Shown here: piece by piece, positions 48,976-58,103 of the stretch
Position numbering within the stretch: the stretch's first letter is position 1
Layout of the letters: every line of letters starts with the position of its first letter
Assembly (NCBI RefSeq): GCF_024518835.1
Contig: NZ_JANIGO010000002.1
Location: forward strand, 129,522-193,521
DNA length: 64,000 nt
Direction of reading: 5' to 3'
Origin: Limnobacter humi
GTDB lineage: Bacteria; Pseudomonadota; Gammaproteobacteria; Burkholderiales; Burkholderiaceae_B
Program-made: the position numbers and the translations under genes
The notes under the pieces: generated by a model
The model's input: only the letters and a program-made list of their open reading frames with translations
Database searches by the model: none
What the model was told of the DNA's origin: nothing

Positions 48976-50687
48976 TCATTCAACGCAAGCAATACCTTCA
49001 AGTGGCGTTGGGCCACGCCACACGCACAGGGCCTCGTGACCGCAATGAGGATTTCTGCGGTGTGGCCACACCCACAGGTCGTGATTTGGTGACCAAAGGC
49101 GTCATTGCTGCAGTGGCTGACGGCTTGGGTGGACACCGGGGCGGTCGGGAGGCTGCTGAGTATACCGTGCGTGGACTGCTCAGCGACTATTACGCCACAC
49201 CAGAGACCTGGAGCACTGCGAAATCCGTGGAGACCGTGCTCAACGCACTGAACCGTTGGGTGTTGGCTGAAGGTGCCAGAAATGCGGCAGTCAGCGGCAT
49301 GGCAACCACCTTGTCTGCCTTGGTGTTTCGGGGTGAGCGTTATCTACTGGCCCACATTGGGGACAGTCGGGCTTACCGATTGCGCGACGGTCAGTTGACG
49401 CAACTGTCCCATGACCATACGTGGGATCATCCCGAACTCAAGGGTGTGTTGTCCCGGGCCATTGGACTGGACGCCCGATTGTTGATTGATGTTGAGCAAG
49501 GCACCCTGATGGCTGGTGACCGTTTTTTACTGCTCACCGATGGGGTGTGGGGGCCCTTGCCTTCCCCCCTACTTCAGGAGGTTCTGCTAAGCCATGAAGA
49601 CCCACAGACTGCCAGCTCTGCGCTGGTGTCGATGGCCTTGGCCAATGGGGGGCAGGACAATGCATCCTGCGTGGTAATCGACATCGTGGCACTTCCCGAG
49701 CAGAGTCTGGTTGACGCGCTGCAGGAGCAAGCGCTGTTGCTGCCGCCTGGGCGCTTGAAACCTGGACAGATGCTGGACGGACTTGTTGTTGAAGAGTTGT
49801 TGCACGAGTCCAGAGAGACGCTGTTGTACAAAGTGCGGGATGTGGCCAACACACGAACCATGGTGTTGAAAACCTTGCAACCGGATCACGGTGACTTACC
49901 GGTGTTGTCCAGGGTGCTCATTCTGGAAGAATGGCGAGGCAAACGGTTGATCAGCAAACATTTGCCTGACGTGTTGCCCGCCGAGCAACGCAGTTGCCTG
50001 TATTTCCTCATGGCCTGGCATCCTGGCGCCAGTCTTCAACAACGCCTGGACCGTGGGCAACACTTTACGGTCCAGGAGGCCATTGGGCTTGGCATTCAGC
50101 TCTGCCGTGGATTGGCGGCTTTGCACCGCATGGACATCATCCACCGTGACATCAAACCCGCCAACCTGCATTTGGGCACCGACGGCGTGTTGCGCCTGTT
50201 GGACCTTGGTGTTTCCCTGGCTTTGGGGGAAAGTGATCAGCCACACCAGTTGGAGCGTGTAGGAACGCCCTCCTTCATGGCGCCCGAGTGGTTTCAAAGG
50301 GACACTGGTCACAGTGGGTCGACGGCATCCGACTTTTATGCCGTGGGCGTGACCCTTTATCATCTGCTCACCCGAAAATACCCGTATGGGGAAATTGAGC
50401 CGTTCCAAAGCCCCCGTTTTGGGCACGCTACGCCCCCCACCCGCTGGCGGCCCGACATTCCGGTTTGGTTAGAGCAACTGATATTAAAGGCATGCAGTGT
50501 TGAGCCGGCGGAGCGTTTTGAAACGGCCGAGGAATTGTTGATTGCACTGCAACGTGCTGACACTGTGTTTGTACGTATGGCACCAAAACAACCGTTGATT
50601 CGACGAAATCCCGTGCGAGTTTGGCAATGGATTGGCTTTGTGCTGCTGCTGAGCAATATTGCCTTGCTGATTTTACTCAAGCGCTGA
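48972..50687 (+). CDS. PP2C phosphatase fused to Ser/Thr protein kinase, membrane anchored
   Basis: About 571 residues. The N-terminal PP2C domain has RDRNEDF, VADGLGGHRGG, HIGDSRAYRLRDG and GGQDNASC with its metal aspartates. The kinase domain starts near residue 255 with the ATP Lys in MVLKTL, HRDIKPANLHL as catalytic loop, DLG in place of DFG, and GTPSFMAPEW. A single membrane span lies at the C-terminus (WIGFVLLLSNIALLILL). Start: TTG 48972 overlaps the narK stop (TTGA); TTG 48927 is an alternative. Its role in nitrate assimilation is inferred from context. Confidence 0.9.
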   Translation: MIIQRKQYLQVALGHATRTGPRDRNEDFCGVATPTGRDLVTKGVIAAVADGLGGHRGGREAAEYTVRGLLSDYYATPETWSTAKSVETVLNALNRWVLAEGARNAAVSGMATTLSALVFRGERYLLAHIGDSRAYRLRDGQLTQLSHDHTWDHPELKGVLSRAIGLDARLLIDVEQGTLMAGDRFLLLTDGVWGPLPSPLLQEVLLSHEDPQTASSALVSMALANGGQDNASCVVIDIVALPEQSLVDALQEQALLLPPGRLKPGQMLDGLVVEELLHESRETLLYKVRDVANTRTMVLKTLQPDHGDLPVLSRVLILEEWRGKRLISKHLPDVLPAEQRSCLYFLMAWHPGASLQQRLDRGQHFTVQEAIGLGIQLCRGLAALHRMDIIHRDIKPANLHLGTDGVLRLLDLGVSLALGESDQPHQLERVGTPSFMAPEWFQRDTGHSGSTASDFYAVGVTLYHLLTRKYPYGEIEPFQSPRFGHATPPTRWRPDIPVWLEQLILKACSVEPAERFETAEELLIALQRADTVFVRMAPKQPLIRRNPVRVWQWIGFVLLLSNIALLILLKR

Positions 50688-50717
50688 ATCCATTCCACGG
50701 CGTCTGTCAGTATTATG

Positions 50718-50738
50718 CCGATACGCCATCGGTTTTTT
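50718..50738 (+). terminator. Weak terminator after the phosphatase-kinase gene
   Basis: CCGAT / ATCGG form a 5-bp stem with a 5-nt loop followed by six T. It ends 11 nt before the protease start codon and may separate the two transcripts. Confidence 0.5.
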
Positions 50739-50748
50739 AGAGGTCAGC

Positions 50749-52746
50749 ATGCGCAGTCATTGGGGTAGTTGGGGGAAATGCTTGGCAGGTGCCCTCCTGT
50801 TTGCAGGCAGCGCAATTGCAGTGGCTGGAGAACACCGACTGGTTATCCAGTTCAAGCAAGGTGCCAATCAGGCTCAGGCCATGAGCCTGCAAGATCAGCA
50901 AGGCCAGTTGCAATCCCGATTGGATGTTTTGGCCAAAGCACACAAGCGCACGATGCGCATGGTTCGGCCATTTGCAAACAACGGTGTCGTTGCCCGCGTT
51001 TCCGATGACGACCTGCCCAGTCTGTTGAATCGTATTCAATCCGATCCAGACGTGGTCGCTGTTGCCGAAGATCGCCGTGTTCACCTTACAGCCCAATCCC
51101 CATTGGTCGGATTGCTCAACGGATTGGATTTCAGTCGACGGTCGAGATCCTGGTACCACCAGGACCTGAGCGCCCAGCCAGCGTCCATCAACTCGGCAGC
51201 GCTCTGGACTCGTTTTCATGGAAGCAGCCCAAGCATTATTGCAGTGCTGGATACCGGCGTATTGCCTGATCACCCCATGTTGCAAGGCCACCTGCTTCCA
51301 GGTTACGACATGATTGCCGATCCGCTGATTGGTGCTGACAACCAAGGCACTGGTGCCAACAGTCGTGACAACGATCCGACCGATCCTGGTGATGGCGTAT
51401 CGCTCACCGACCTGGCCGCAGACCCCGCCTGCTCCGGCTTGAGCAACTCATCCTGGCACGGCACTTTTGTGGCGGGCCTGCTAGCCGGAAACCCAATCGC
51501 CAGCGAAGGTGTGTTTTCCGTGAACTGGAGCGCATCGATTGTTCCTGTTCGCGTATTGGGCAAATGCGGTGGTTTCTCCAGTGACCTGGCCGATGGCATT
51601 CGGTGGGCAGCAGGCCTGCCTGTTGCCGGCGCTCCGACCAACCCGTTTCCTGCCAAGGTCATCAACCTGAGCTTGGGATCGCAAGGCGCTTGTGTGTCCA
51701 GTATTGAAGGTGCAGCGGTGACTGCAGCGCGAAATGCGGGTGCATTGGTGGTGGTTGCGGCAGGCAATGACGGAAGCGCAGTCGACTCACCGGCCAATTG
51801 CCCGGGTGCCTTTGCCGTTGCGGCATTGGATCAGGAGGGACTGAAAGCCAATTACAGCAATTTTGGCTCCGTGGTTCAGATGGCAGCACCGGGTGGCGAC
51901 GCTGCCTATCCCATCTGGAGCGCCTCCAACACGGGGGTCTACGGCCCGCTGACCAACACATACAATTCCAAAATCGGAACCAGTTTTGCAGCGCCCATGG
52001 TGGCCGGCGCAGCTGCAATGTACTGGTCGCTCAACCCATCAGCCTCAGTTGCAACAGTAGAGTCAGCACTGAAGGCCACTGCCCGCCCATTCATTACCGC
52101 AGCGGGTGTTGCAACATGCAGCGCAGCCAACAACGGCTCCGCTTGTAACTGCAACGGCACCGCGTGTGGCGCCGGTATGTTGGATGTCTCCGCGCTGATC
52201 AACACCGTCGCTGCAGGTGGATTAACGAATTTGTTCTCCAACACCGGTAGCGTGATTCCCCCGGGCGGCACACGAACATTTCTGTCCAGCGGCTCGACCA
52301 ATGCCACTGGCCAGGAAGTCAACAGTGTCGCCTACACCATCGCCAATGTTGTGCGCGCAAGTGGCTCCACTGCGTCGCCAACCCTGAGCAGCAGCGGGCT
52401 GAGCACAGACATCACGGCCCCCGTCGGCGTTCTGGGCTTTGATCTGACAGCCAGCGCACCCGGCGGACGATCCTCCACGCTCTCTGTTACGGTGGCTGAT
52501 TCAGGTGCAACATCGCCGACCTTGTTGGCCAGTCTGCTCTCGCCACTCCTTAACGGTGCAGCGGGTCTGGATTCCCCAGCAGTCAGTGGAACCGGCAGTG
52601 GAACGGGCGGTTCTGTGGGAGAGTCGGGTGGCTCCGGTGGCACCAGCGGCGGGGGCGGCGGCGGTGCACTGTCCCTGGGCGGCTTGTGTGCCATGGGCCT
52701 GTTGATGCGACGGCTTCGTCAGTCAGGATTGGGGAAAACCCCCTGA
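50749..52746 (+). CDS. Secreted S8 (subtilisin-like) protease with GlyGly-CTERM-like tail
   Basis: 665 residues. A signal peptide is at about 1-26. An I9-like propeptide (27-115) precedes the catalytic domain with D168 (VLDTGV), H237 (SWHGTFVAG), N340 and S412 (GTSFAAPM). A non-catalytic Ser/Thr-rich domain (about 495-610) leads to a run of glycines, one hydrophobic helix and terminal arginines (near 620-660). This is the pattern of GlyGly-CTERM tails cut by rhombosortase in type II secretors. Exported and probably surface-held before release. Confidence 0.92.
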   Translation: MRSHWGSWGKCLAGALLFAGSAIAVAGEHRLVIQFKQGANQAQAMSLQDQQGQLQSRLDVLAKAHKRTMRMVRPFANNGVVARVSDDDLPSLLNRIQSDPDVVAVAEDRRVHLTAQSPLVGLLNGLDFSRRSRSWYHQDLSAQPASINSAALWTRFHGSSPSIIAVLDTGVLPDHPMLQGHLLPGYDMIADPLIGADNQGTGANSRDNDPTDPGDGVSLTDLAADPACSGLSNSSWHGTFVAGLLAGNPIASEGVFSVNWSASIVPVRVLGKCGGFSSDLADGIRWAAGLPVAGAPTNPFPAKVINLSLGSQGACVSSIEGAAVTAARNAGALVVVAAGNDGSAVDSPANCPGAFAVAALDQEGLKANYSNFGSVVQMAAPGGDAAYPIWSASNTGVYGPLTNTYNSKIGTSFAAPMVAGAAAMYWSLNPSASVATVESALKATARPFITAAGVATCSAANNGSACNCNGTACGAGMLDVSALINTVAAGGLTNLFSNTGSVIPPGGTRTFLSSGSTNATGQEVNSVAYTIANVVRASGSTASPTLSSSGLSTDITAPVGVLGFDLTASAPGGRSSTLSVTVADSGATSPTLLASLLSPLLNGAAGLDSPAVSGTGSGTGGSVGESGGSGGTSGGGGGGALSLGGLCAMGLLMRRLRQSGLGKTP

Positions 52747-52836
52747 CAAAATGCCCTAACTGTTTGAATTGACAAAGAAACAACGTTAGAGAGCAAACTC
52801 AAAAAAATACCATTGAGTACTGATACAGTTCATTTG

Positions 52837-52852
52837 CTAACCCGCTGGTTAG
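52837..52852. repeat. Short perfect inverted repeat
   Basis: CTAACC / GGTTAG with a 4-nt loop, between the protease gene and the small membrane protein gene. There is no T tract, so an operator or mRNA hairpin is as likely as a terminator. Confidence 0.35.
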
Positions 52853-52876
52853 TAATTTGCAGTTGTGGAGGTTCTC

Positions 52877-53095
52877 ATGAAATCACTGACATCGTACCCT
52901 GGCGTACTCACGCTGATCATTGTTGGTGCTGGTTTATTGGTCAATGGATTGGTTGACTACATCAACTACGAAGTAGCAAGCCCCAGCGTTCTCGGTGCCA
53001 TCGGCTGTGCCCTGGCTGCATTGTCACTGGTTGCGGTGTATGAGGTGCGTGATTTGCGCAAGCGGCGCAAATCATTATCGGCACCCAAAGCGTAA
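52877..53095 (+). CDS. Small two-helix membrane protein
   Basis: 72 residues. Two hydrophobic segments (about 9-27 and 38-56) are followed by a very basic tail (RDLRKRRKS). GGAGG stands 8 nt before the ATG, a strong ribosome site. The positive tail suggests both ends lie in the cytoplasm. No family recognised. Confidence 0.75.
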   Translation: MKSLTSYPGVLTLIIVGAGLLVNGLVDYINYEVASPSVLGAIGCALAALSLVAVYEVRDLRKRRKSLSAPKA

Positions 53096-53107
53096 CTCGG
53101 TTTAGTC

Positions 53108-54175
53108 TTAGGGTTTTTTGGGGGGTGTTGATTGCTGAATAATGGTTGGCCCCTTGGCAGCATTTTGCGCTGCAATCACCGCTTGCAGGTTTTTCTGGGT
53201 ACTTAAAGTCAGGGCATCGGTGTCTCCCAACGCGTCTTTGCGGATGATGTAAGCCCGGCTCAACGCCTTTTCAGCCCGTTGTAGGTCGCCAGCACGGTAC
53301 AACACCACACCCAAATTGTTCAGAGATTGACTGGTCCGGACATCGTCCGGCCCGAAGGCTGCCTGCCGAACTTCAAAGGCGGTCTGGTAGTTCTTGGCAG
53401 CGCTCACCAAATCGTCCTCACGCATTTGCAAAGTGCCCAGAAAGGTCAAAACCTCTGCTTTGATGGGCTGGTTTTGGAAGTCCGGATGATTCGCAATCAC
53501 ATCGGCCAACACTTGAAACTCCGCTTTGGCTTCGGGTTCCTGGCCCATGTCCAGCAATCCAACCGCATAGTTCATGCGCGTTTCAATGGTTTTGGGGTGC
53601 ATCTTGCCCAGGCGGATTTCATGAATGATGCGTGCTTTTCGAAAGGCCTCTTCAGCCTTGGCAGCTTGGTTTTGAAGGGCGTAAAAACTGCCCAATGCAT
53701 CTTGAACAATGCCTGCGGGCATGGTGAAACGGCCAATTTCACGGTCAATCCTTTCGGCCGTGTTCATGAACATGGCTTCGGCGTCCTTGCTTTTGTCCAC
53801 TTGAACCAGGGTTTGGGCAACCAATACCTGCAGCCGGGCCCATTGCTCAGAGCCCGACGGATTTTTTCGGTCCAGCGCAATGTACTGGGCGGCTTCCCGC
53901 CAGGTGGACATCGCCAAATCCGGCTCGTTTTGAGACAAATACGCTTTGCCCAGGTTTTCCAGCACATTAACCCGCTTCAGGGTGCTCACCGGAGCAGCCA
54001 GCTCCTCTCGGCAAGTTTCAATGGTAACAGGCACCGGCTGTTGGGTCAGGCTTTGCTCACAGCGGCTAACCTCGCCAACGGGTGTTTGGGCCTGGGCGTT
54101 GTGGATAAAACAGACAGCCAATAGCGTGCACACCGCGATGGTTCGGGAACGGCGAAGAATCAATGGAGTCAACAT
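53108..54175 (-). CDS. Exported tetratricopeptide-repeat protein
   Basis: 355 residues. A signal peptide ends at about residue 30 (HNAQAQ). TPR-like helical pairs fill the rest, clearest in ENLGKAYLSQNEPDLAM, AEVLTFLGTLQ and QSLNNLGVVLYRAGDLQRAEKAL. The last repeats resemble kinesin-light-chain-type TPRs. The C-terminal tail is Pro/Lys-rich. Periplasmic scaffold by inference. The ATG at 54175 is chosen because the frame upstream lacks a signal. Confidence 0.85.
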   Translation of the reverse strand: MLTPLILRRSRTIAVCTLLAVCFIHNAQAQTPVGEVSRCEQSLTQQPVPVTIETCREELAAPVSTLKRVNVLENLGKAYLSQNEPDLAMSTWREAAQYIALDRKNPSGSEQWARLQVLVAQTLVQVDKSKDAEAMFMNTAERIDREIGRFTMPAGIVQDALGSFYALQNQAAKAEEAFRKARIIHEIRLGKMHPKTIETRMNYAVGLLDMGQEPEAKAEFQVLADVIANHPDFQNQPIKAEVLTFLGTLQMREDDLVSAAKNYQTAFEVRQAAFGPDDVRTSQSLNNLGVVLYRAGDLQRAEKALSRAYIIRKDALGDTDALTLSTQKNLQAVIAAQNAAKGPTIIQQSTPPKKP

Positions 54176-54225
54176 CAGCAAATAATTTGTTTTTGGAATG
54201 GCTGGAGGCACGGCACTAAAACCAA

Positions 54226-54498
54226 ATGGACGCGAGCGCAGTACAAGTGAAAAAGGGACACAGTTCAACGACCATGAGTTTAGACAACAACGCAGCATCT
54301 GTAGAAAAACTGGGGTCGAAGTTTGAAACTTTGACACTGGTTGACAGACTCATCGAAGAGAACGAAGCTCTTAAACAGGAGCTTAACCTAAAAACGAAAC
54401 GATTGAGGGCGCTTCAAAAAGCCGTACACGCGTTTTTGATGGGCACCGAAGACGAGGGCAAAACCACATCGCTGAGGCAACTCAGCCGGGAGTTGTGA
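54226..54498 (+). CDS. Small coiled-coil protein
   Basis: Up to 90 residues, or 74 if the ATG at 54274 is the start; neither has an ideally spaced ribosome site. A heptad-rich helix (about residues 33-65, LVDRLIEENEALKQEL) predicts a coiled coil. No family recognised. Its stop overlaps the start of the DUF3135-like gene, so the two are probably made together. Confidence 0.65.
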   Translation: MDASAVQVKKGHSSTTMSLDNNAASVEKLGSKFETLTLVDRLIEENEALKQELNLKTKRLRALQKAVHAFLMGTEDEGKTTSLRQLSREL

Positions 54499-54941
54499 TG
54501 GCTGACTTCGATTTCAAGGAATGGGCTGATTTGTACCAGGTCGACCCCGATGCATTTAACGCCCGGAAAGAAGCCGTACTGGCCCGGTTTGTTGAACAGG
54601 CGCCCGAGGACAATCGGCCGGCATTGGAGCAAACCCTGTTTCGCATTCGGATGAGCGCACTGCGGGCCAAAAGCCCCCTTCAGTCCGCTTTGGAGGCCAA
54701 TAAACTGATGTGGGAATCGTTTGGCAAACTTCGCGAAAAATTGGAAGAGTTTGAACAGTTGTCCGCGGCCACTGAATTTGACAACAGTGCCCGGCCGAAT
54801 AGCCTGCGCCTTGTTGGTGTCGACAACCCGACCCATTCGCGGCCGGCAAGCCCTCGCATGTCTGCGGACCAAGCGGCACTGCAGCAACCGCCCGCAGCGC
54901 GCATCATTCCATTCAAGGCTTCAGGCAAACCCGCCCATTGA
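54498..54941 (+). CDS. DUF3135-like protein
   Basis: 147 residues. The N-terminal FKEWADLYQVDPDAFNARKEAVL resembles the DUF3135 family of unknown function. The C-terminal third is Pro/Ala-rich and looks disordered. Cytoplasmic. ATG at 54498 overlaps the previous stop by one nt. Its last 29 bases overlap the end of the convergent SIMPL gene. Confidence 0.7.
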   Translation: MADFDFKEWADLYQVDPDAFNARKEAVLARFVEQAPEDNRPALEQTLFRIRMSALRAKSPLQSALEANKLMWESFGKLREKLEEFEQLSAATEFDNSARPNSLRLVGVDNPTHSRPASPRMSADQAALQQPPAARIIPFKASGKPAH

Positions 54942-55626
54942 TCGATACGCTGACCTGGCTGCTGCCCGGTGCGGTGGTCACCTCAACTGATTTGGACATG
55001 CTGTCGGCTGCTGCGTAGGCCCTGGCCATCAACGGCATGGGGCGTGCGCCACCCTCATCGTTCACGGAAATTTCACCCAGGCTGTAGGCTGACTTTCCGA
55101 AGCCCTTGGCCACGTGGTCGGCCTTGGATTGAAACTGCTTCATGGCCTCATCAAGCAAGCGTGCCCTGCTGGCCAGTGTTTGCATCTCACTCGGGAAGTA
55201 GTCCAGATTACTCAACACCAAGCCGTCTGCCACCTTGAGCGCGCCTTTGCTGTTCAGGGCCTGTACATTCATTTCAAAACTGAGTGTTCCCACCGCTTGC
55301 CAAGTGCTGATCATTTGTTGCTTGCCATATTGCGGATAGGTCTGGATGTTGTTGCGCAGCCTCTGAATGTCTTTGTTGGCAGACAGCGTTGCCACGCTCT
55401 GCTGCAGTGCCCTGTTGACTGCAGACATCGCCTCGTTGGCGCTGGCACCTTGCACTTGGATGGTCCAGTTCAATCGCACCATGTCGTTGATGACGTCCTC
55501 TGATGCAGAAGCATTCAAATTCACCGCTGGCTGTTTCTCACATGCGTCGGCCCAGGTGGACTGGTTGTACAGGGTTGTAAACAACACAACCGCGGGGAAT
55601 AAGGCAACACGCAAACTATTTTTCAT
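54913..55626 (-). CDS. SIMPL (DUF541) domain periplasmic protein
   Basis: 237 residues. A signal peptide ends near residue 27 (TWADA). The SIMPL domain follows, with the AMSAVNRALQQSVATL helix and the YSLGEISVNDEGGARPM segment typical of the family. Bacterial members protect against oxidative stress or interact with outer-membrane partners; specific role unknown. Overlaps the DUF3135-like gene tail to tail. Confidence 0.85.
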   Translation of the reverse strand: MKNSLRVALFPAVVLFTTLYNQSTWADACEKQPAVNLNASASEDVINDMVRLNWTIQVQGASANEAMSAVNRALQQSVATLSANKDIQRLRNNIQTYPQYGKQQMISTWQAVGTLSFEMNVQALNSKGALKVADGLVLSNLDYFPSEMQTLASRARLLDEAMKQFQSKADHVAKGFGKSAYSLGEISVNDEGGARPMPLMARAYAAADSMSKSVEVTTAPGSSQVSVSINGRVCLKP

Positions 55627-55718
55627 GGGCTCTCAGGTTTTGTCACAGACCGGTTGATACAATTCACTGCATATTCGGTGCTTTCACCGATTAACGCATC
55701 TTACTTGAACGTGCTGAC

Positions 55719-56795
55719 ATGGCCGAGCACCTAAAACAACCCAAAACCCTCATCAGCATTTTGTTCACGGTGCTCATCATCCTCGGTGCAACGGTGGTGC
55801 TATCGCCTTTTTTGTTAGCCATTTTGTGGGCTGGCATTATTGCTACAGCATTCTGGCCCCTTCACTGCCGCATTCGTTCAAAATTACCCGGTCGCCCAAA
55901 CCTGTCTGCATTCACCACCACACTGGTGGTGGCCTTGCTGTTGGTCGGACCCATGATTGGTCTGTTCGCCTTCATGGTGACCGATATTCTGGAGTTGCTC
56001 ACTTTTCTGCGCACGGCAGATCAAAAAGGTATTCCCACGCCCAAGTGGCTGGTACAGGTCCCTGTGTTTGGTGATTTATTGGCCGTAACTTGGAAAAAAT
56101 ACCTGTCCATTCCGCGGCAAATTTCTGGTTTGTTGAGGGACACCTTGTCTCAACCCCTCGGGTTGGTGCAGCGAACAGCCTCTGTGCTGGTTCTGGATTT
56201 CTTCGGTCGTGTCGCCACCTTGTTTTTCGCGCTTTGGGTACTGTTCTTTTTTTATCGAGATGGCTCGGCCCTGACGGTTCGCATGAACCGAATCGGCACT
56301 GAATGGCTTGGCCCGCGCTGGAAACCCTATGTCTCGCACATGCCGCCAGCACTGCGCGCGGCGGTGAACGGTTTGGTGATTGTCAGCTTCGCTGAGGCTG
56401 TTGTGTTGTCGGTGCTGTTTTATTATTGCGGCGTGTTTGCACCGGTCATTCTGGGCACGGCAACGGCATTGATAGCATTCATTCCCATGGCAGCACCTGC
56501 CTTGTTGGGCATTCTGGGCATGGTACTCATACTCAGCGGCCATGGCGCTGAAGCCATTGTGCTGATGAGCGCGGGCATGCTGATTGTGATGGTGGCTGAC
56601 TACCTTGTTCGGCCCTTGCTCATCCAAGGCGGCACACACCTGCCATTTTTGGCGGTGTTGTTCGGCGTGTTTGGTGGCGTGATTACGATGGGCATCGTGG
56701 GGCTAATCATTGGTCCGGTGCTCTTGGTGCTGTTGGTGGTGTTTTTTGATGAAGCGTCACACCCGCCGCAGGAAGAGTCGCCTGCCCTGCCCTAA
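55719..56795 (+). CDS. AI-2E family transporter (PerM-like permease)
   Basis: 358 residues with about eight hydrophobic helices in the AI-2E/PerM layout. Two N-terminal helices are followed by a soluble loop (about residues 95-150) and a helical C-terminal half with GTATALIAFIPM. Members export autoinducer-2, Na+ or other solutes; substrate not predictable. The gene starts 92 bp from the divergent SIMPL gene. Confidence 0.88.
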   Translation: MAEHLKQPKTLISILFTVLIILGATVVLSPFLLAILWAGIIATAFWPLHCRIRSKLPGRPNLSAFTTTLVVALLLVGPMIGLFAFMVTDILELLTFLRTADQKGIPTPKWLVQVPVFGDLLAVTWKKYLSIPRQISGLLRDTLSQPLGLVQRTASVLVLDFFGRVATLFFALWVLFFFYRDGSALTVRMNRIGTEWLGPRWKPYVSHMPPALRAAVNGLVIVSFAEAVVLSVLFYYCGVFAPVILGTATALIAFIPMAAPALLGILGMVLILSGHGAEAIVLMSAGMLIVMVADYLVRPLLIQGGTHLPFLAVLFGVFGGVITMGIVGLIIGPVLLVLLVVFFDEASHPPQEESPALP

Positions 56796-56833
56796 AATAG
56801 TGGCCATTCACCCAGTTTTACAGTGAGAAGTTC

Positions 56834-58087
56834 ATGAGCCGTTCACCCACCTCCATCCAGTTTCCCGAAAAGATCGGTACCCCACTGGCAGCCAACGCAA
56901 TCAAAGTGATGCTGCTGGGCAGTGGTGAGCTGGGCAAGGAGGTCATCATGGCCTTCCAGCGCCTGGGCGTGGAGGTGATTGCCGTGGACCGATACCCGAA
57001 TGCCCCGGGGCACCACGTGGCTCATCGCTTTCATGTGATTGACATGACCAATGCGGCACAGCTCAAAGCCCTCATTGCCCAGGAAAAACCGCACATTGTG
57101 GTGCCCGAAATTGAGGCCATTGCCACCCCTGCCCTGAAGGAACTAGAAGCCGAAGGCGTGGTGCGCGTGGTGCCCACTGCGAATGCGGCCTGGCTGACCA
57201 TGAACCGGGAAGGCATTCGCCGACTGGCTGCCGAGGAATTGTCGCTGGCTTGCTCACACTACGCATTTGCCGACGATTTTGAAACCCTAAAGAAGGCTGT
57301 AGAAATCGGTTTGAATGGCGCCGCGCCGGTGGGTTACCCCTGCATCATCAAACCGGTGATGTCGTCGTCGGGCAAAGGCCAATCCAAAGTGGACGGCCCC
57401 CATGAATTACAAGCGGCTTGGGACTATGCAGGCTCTGCCGGGCGGGTGAATGCAGGCCGCGTCATTGTGGAGTCGGTGATTCACTTCGATTATGAAATCA
57501 CCTTGCTGACCGTGCGCAGCCGCAACCCGGTGAACAAGGCCATTGAAACCTCCTACTGTGAGCCTGTCGGGCACATTCAAGTGAGCGGTGACTATGTCGA
57601 AAGCTGGCAACCGCAGGCCATGAGCCCCAAGGCGCTGGAGGCTGCCAAAGCCATGGCCGATAAAGTAACCACAGCTTTGGGCGGCACGGGCCTGTTTGGG
57701 GTGGAAATGTTTGTCAAGGGCGATGTGGTGTGGTTCTCGGAAGTAAGCCCCCGACCTCACGACACTGGCATGGTGACCATGATCACCCAGTGGCAAAACG
57801 AATTTGAGCTGCATGCCCGCGCCATTTTGGGTTTACCCACCGACACCAGCCTAAAAAGCCCAGGTGCCAGCGCAGTCATCTACGGCGGCATGGACAAGCA
57901 AGGCATTGCCTTCGAGGGTGTTGCGGATGCCTTGGCCGAGCCCGGTACGGACCTTCGCCTGTTTGGCAAGCCAGAGTCATTCTTGAAGCGCCGCATGGGC
58001 GTGGCCCTGGCCCGCGACCCCGATGTCGAGCAAGCCCGCCTGAAAGCCAAGCGGGCTGCAGCCAAGGTAAAGCCAGTGGCCTCGTGA
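56834..58087 (+). CDS. purT: Formate-dependent phosphoribosylglycinamide formyltransferase
   Basis: 417 residues, ATP-grasp. It uses formate and ATP to formylate GAR in purine synthesis. The N-terminal [18 protein letters not shown], the ATP-grasp [15 protein letters not shown] and the metal segment [11 protein letters not shown] are typical. PurT supplies purine carbon directly from formate, so it competes for the substrate of the FDH encoded at the left end. Confidence 0.96.
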   Translation: MSRSPTSIQFPEKIGTPLAANAIKVMLLGSGELGKEVIMAFQRLGVEVIAVDRYPNAPGHHVAHRFHVIDMTNAAQLKALIAQEKPHIVVPEIEAIATPALKELEAEGVVRVVPTANAAWLTMNREGIRRLAAEELSLACSHYAFADDFETLKKAVEIGLNGAAPVGYPCIIKPVMSSSGKGQSKVDGPHELQAAWDYAGSAGRVNAGRVIVESVIHFDYEITLLTVRSRNPVNKAIETSYCEPVGHIQVSGDYVESWQPQAMSPKALEAAKAMADKVTTALGGTGLFGVEMFVKGDVVWFSEVSPRPHDTGMVTMITQWQNEFELHARAILGLPTDTSLKSPGASAVIYGGMDKQGIAFEGVADALAEPGTDLRLFGKPESFLKRRMGVALARDPDVEQARLKAKRAAAKVKPVAS

Positions 58088-58103
58088 AGAAGATCTGAAC
58101 GGT

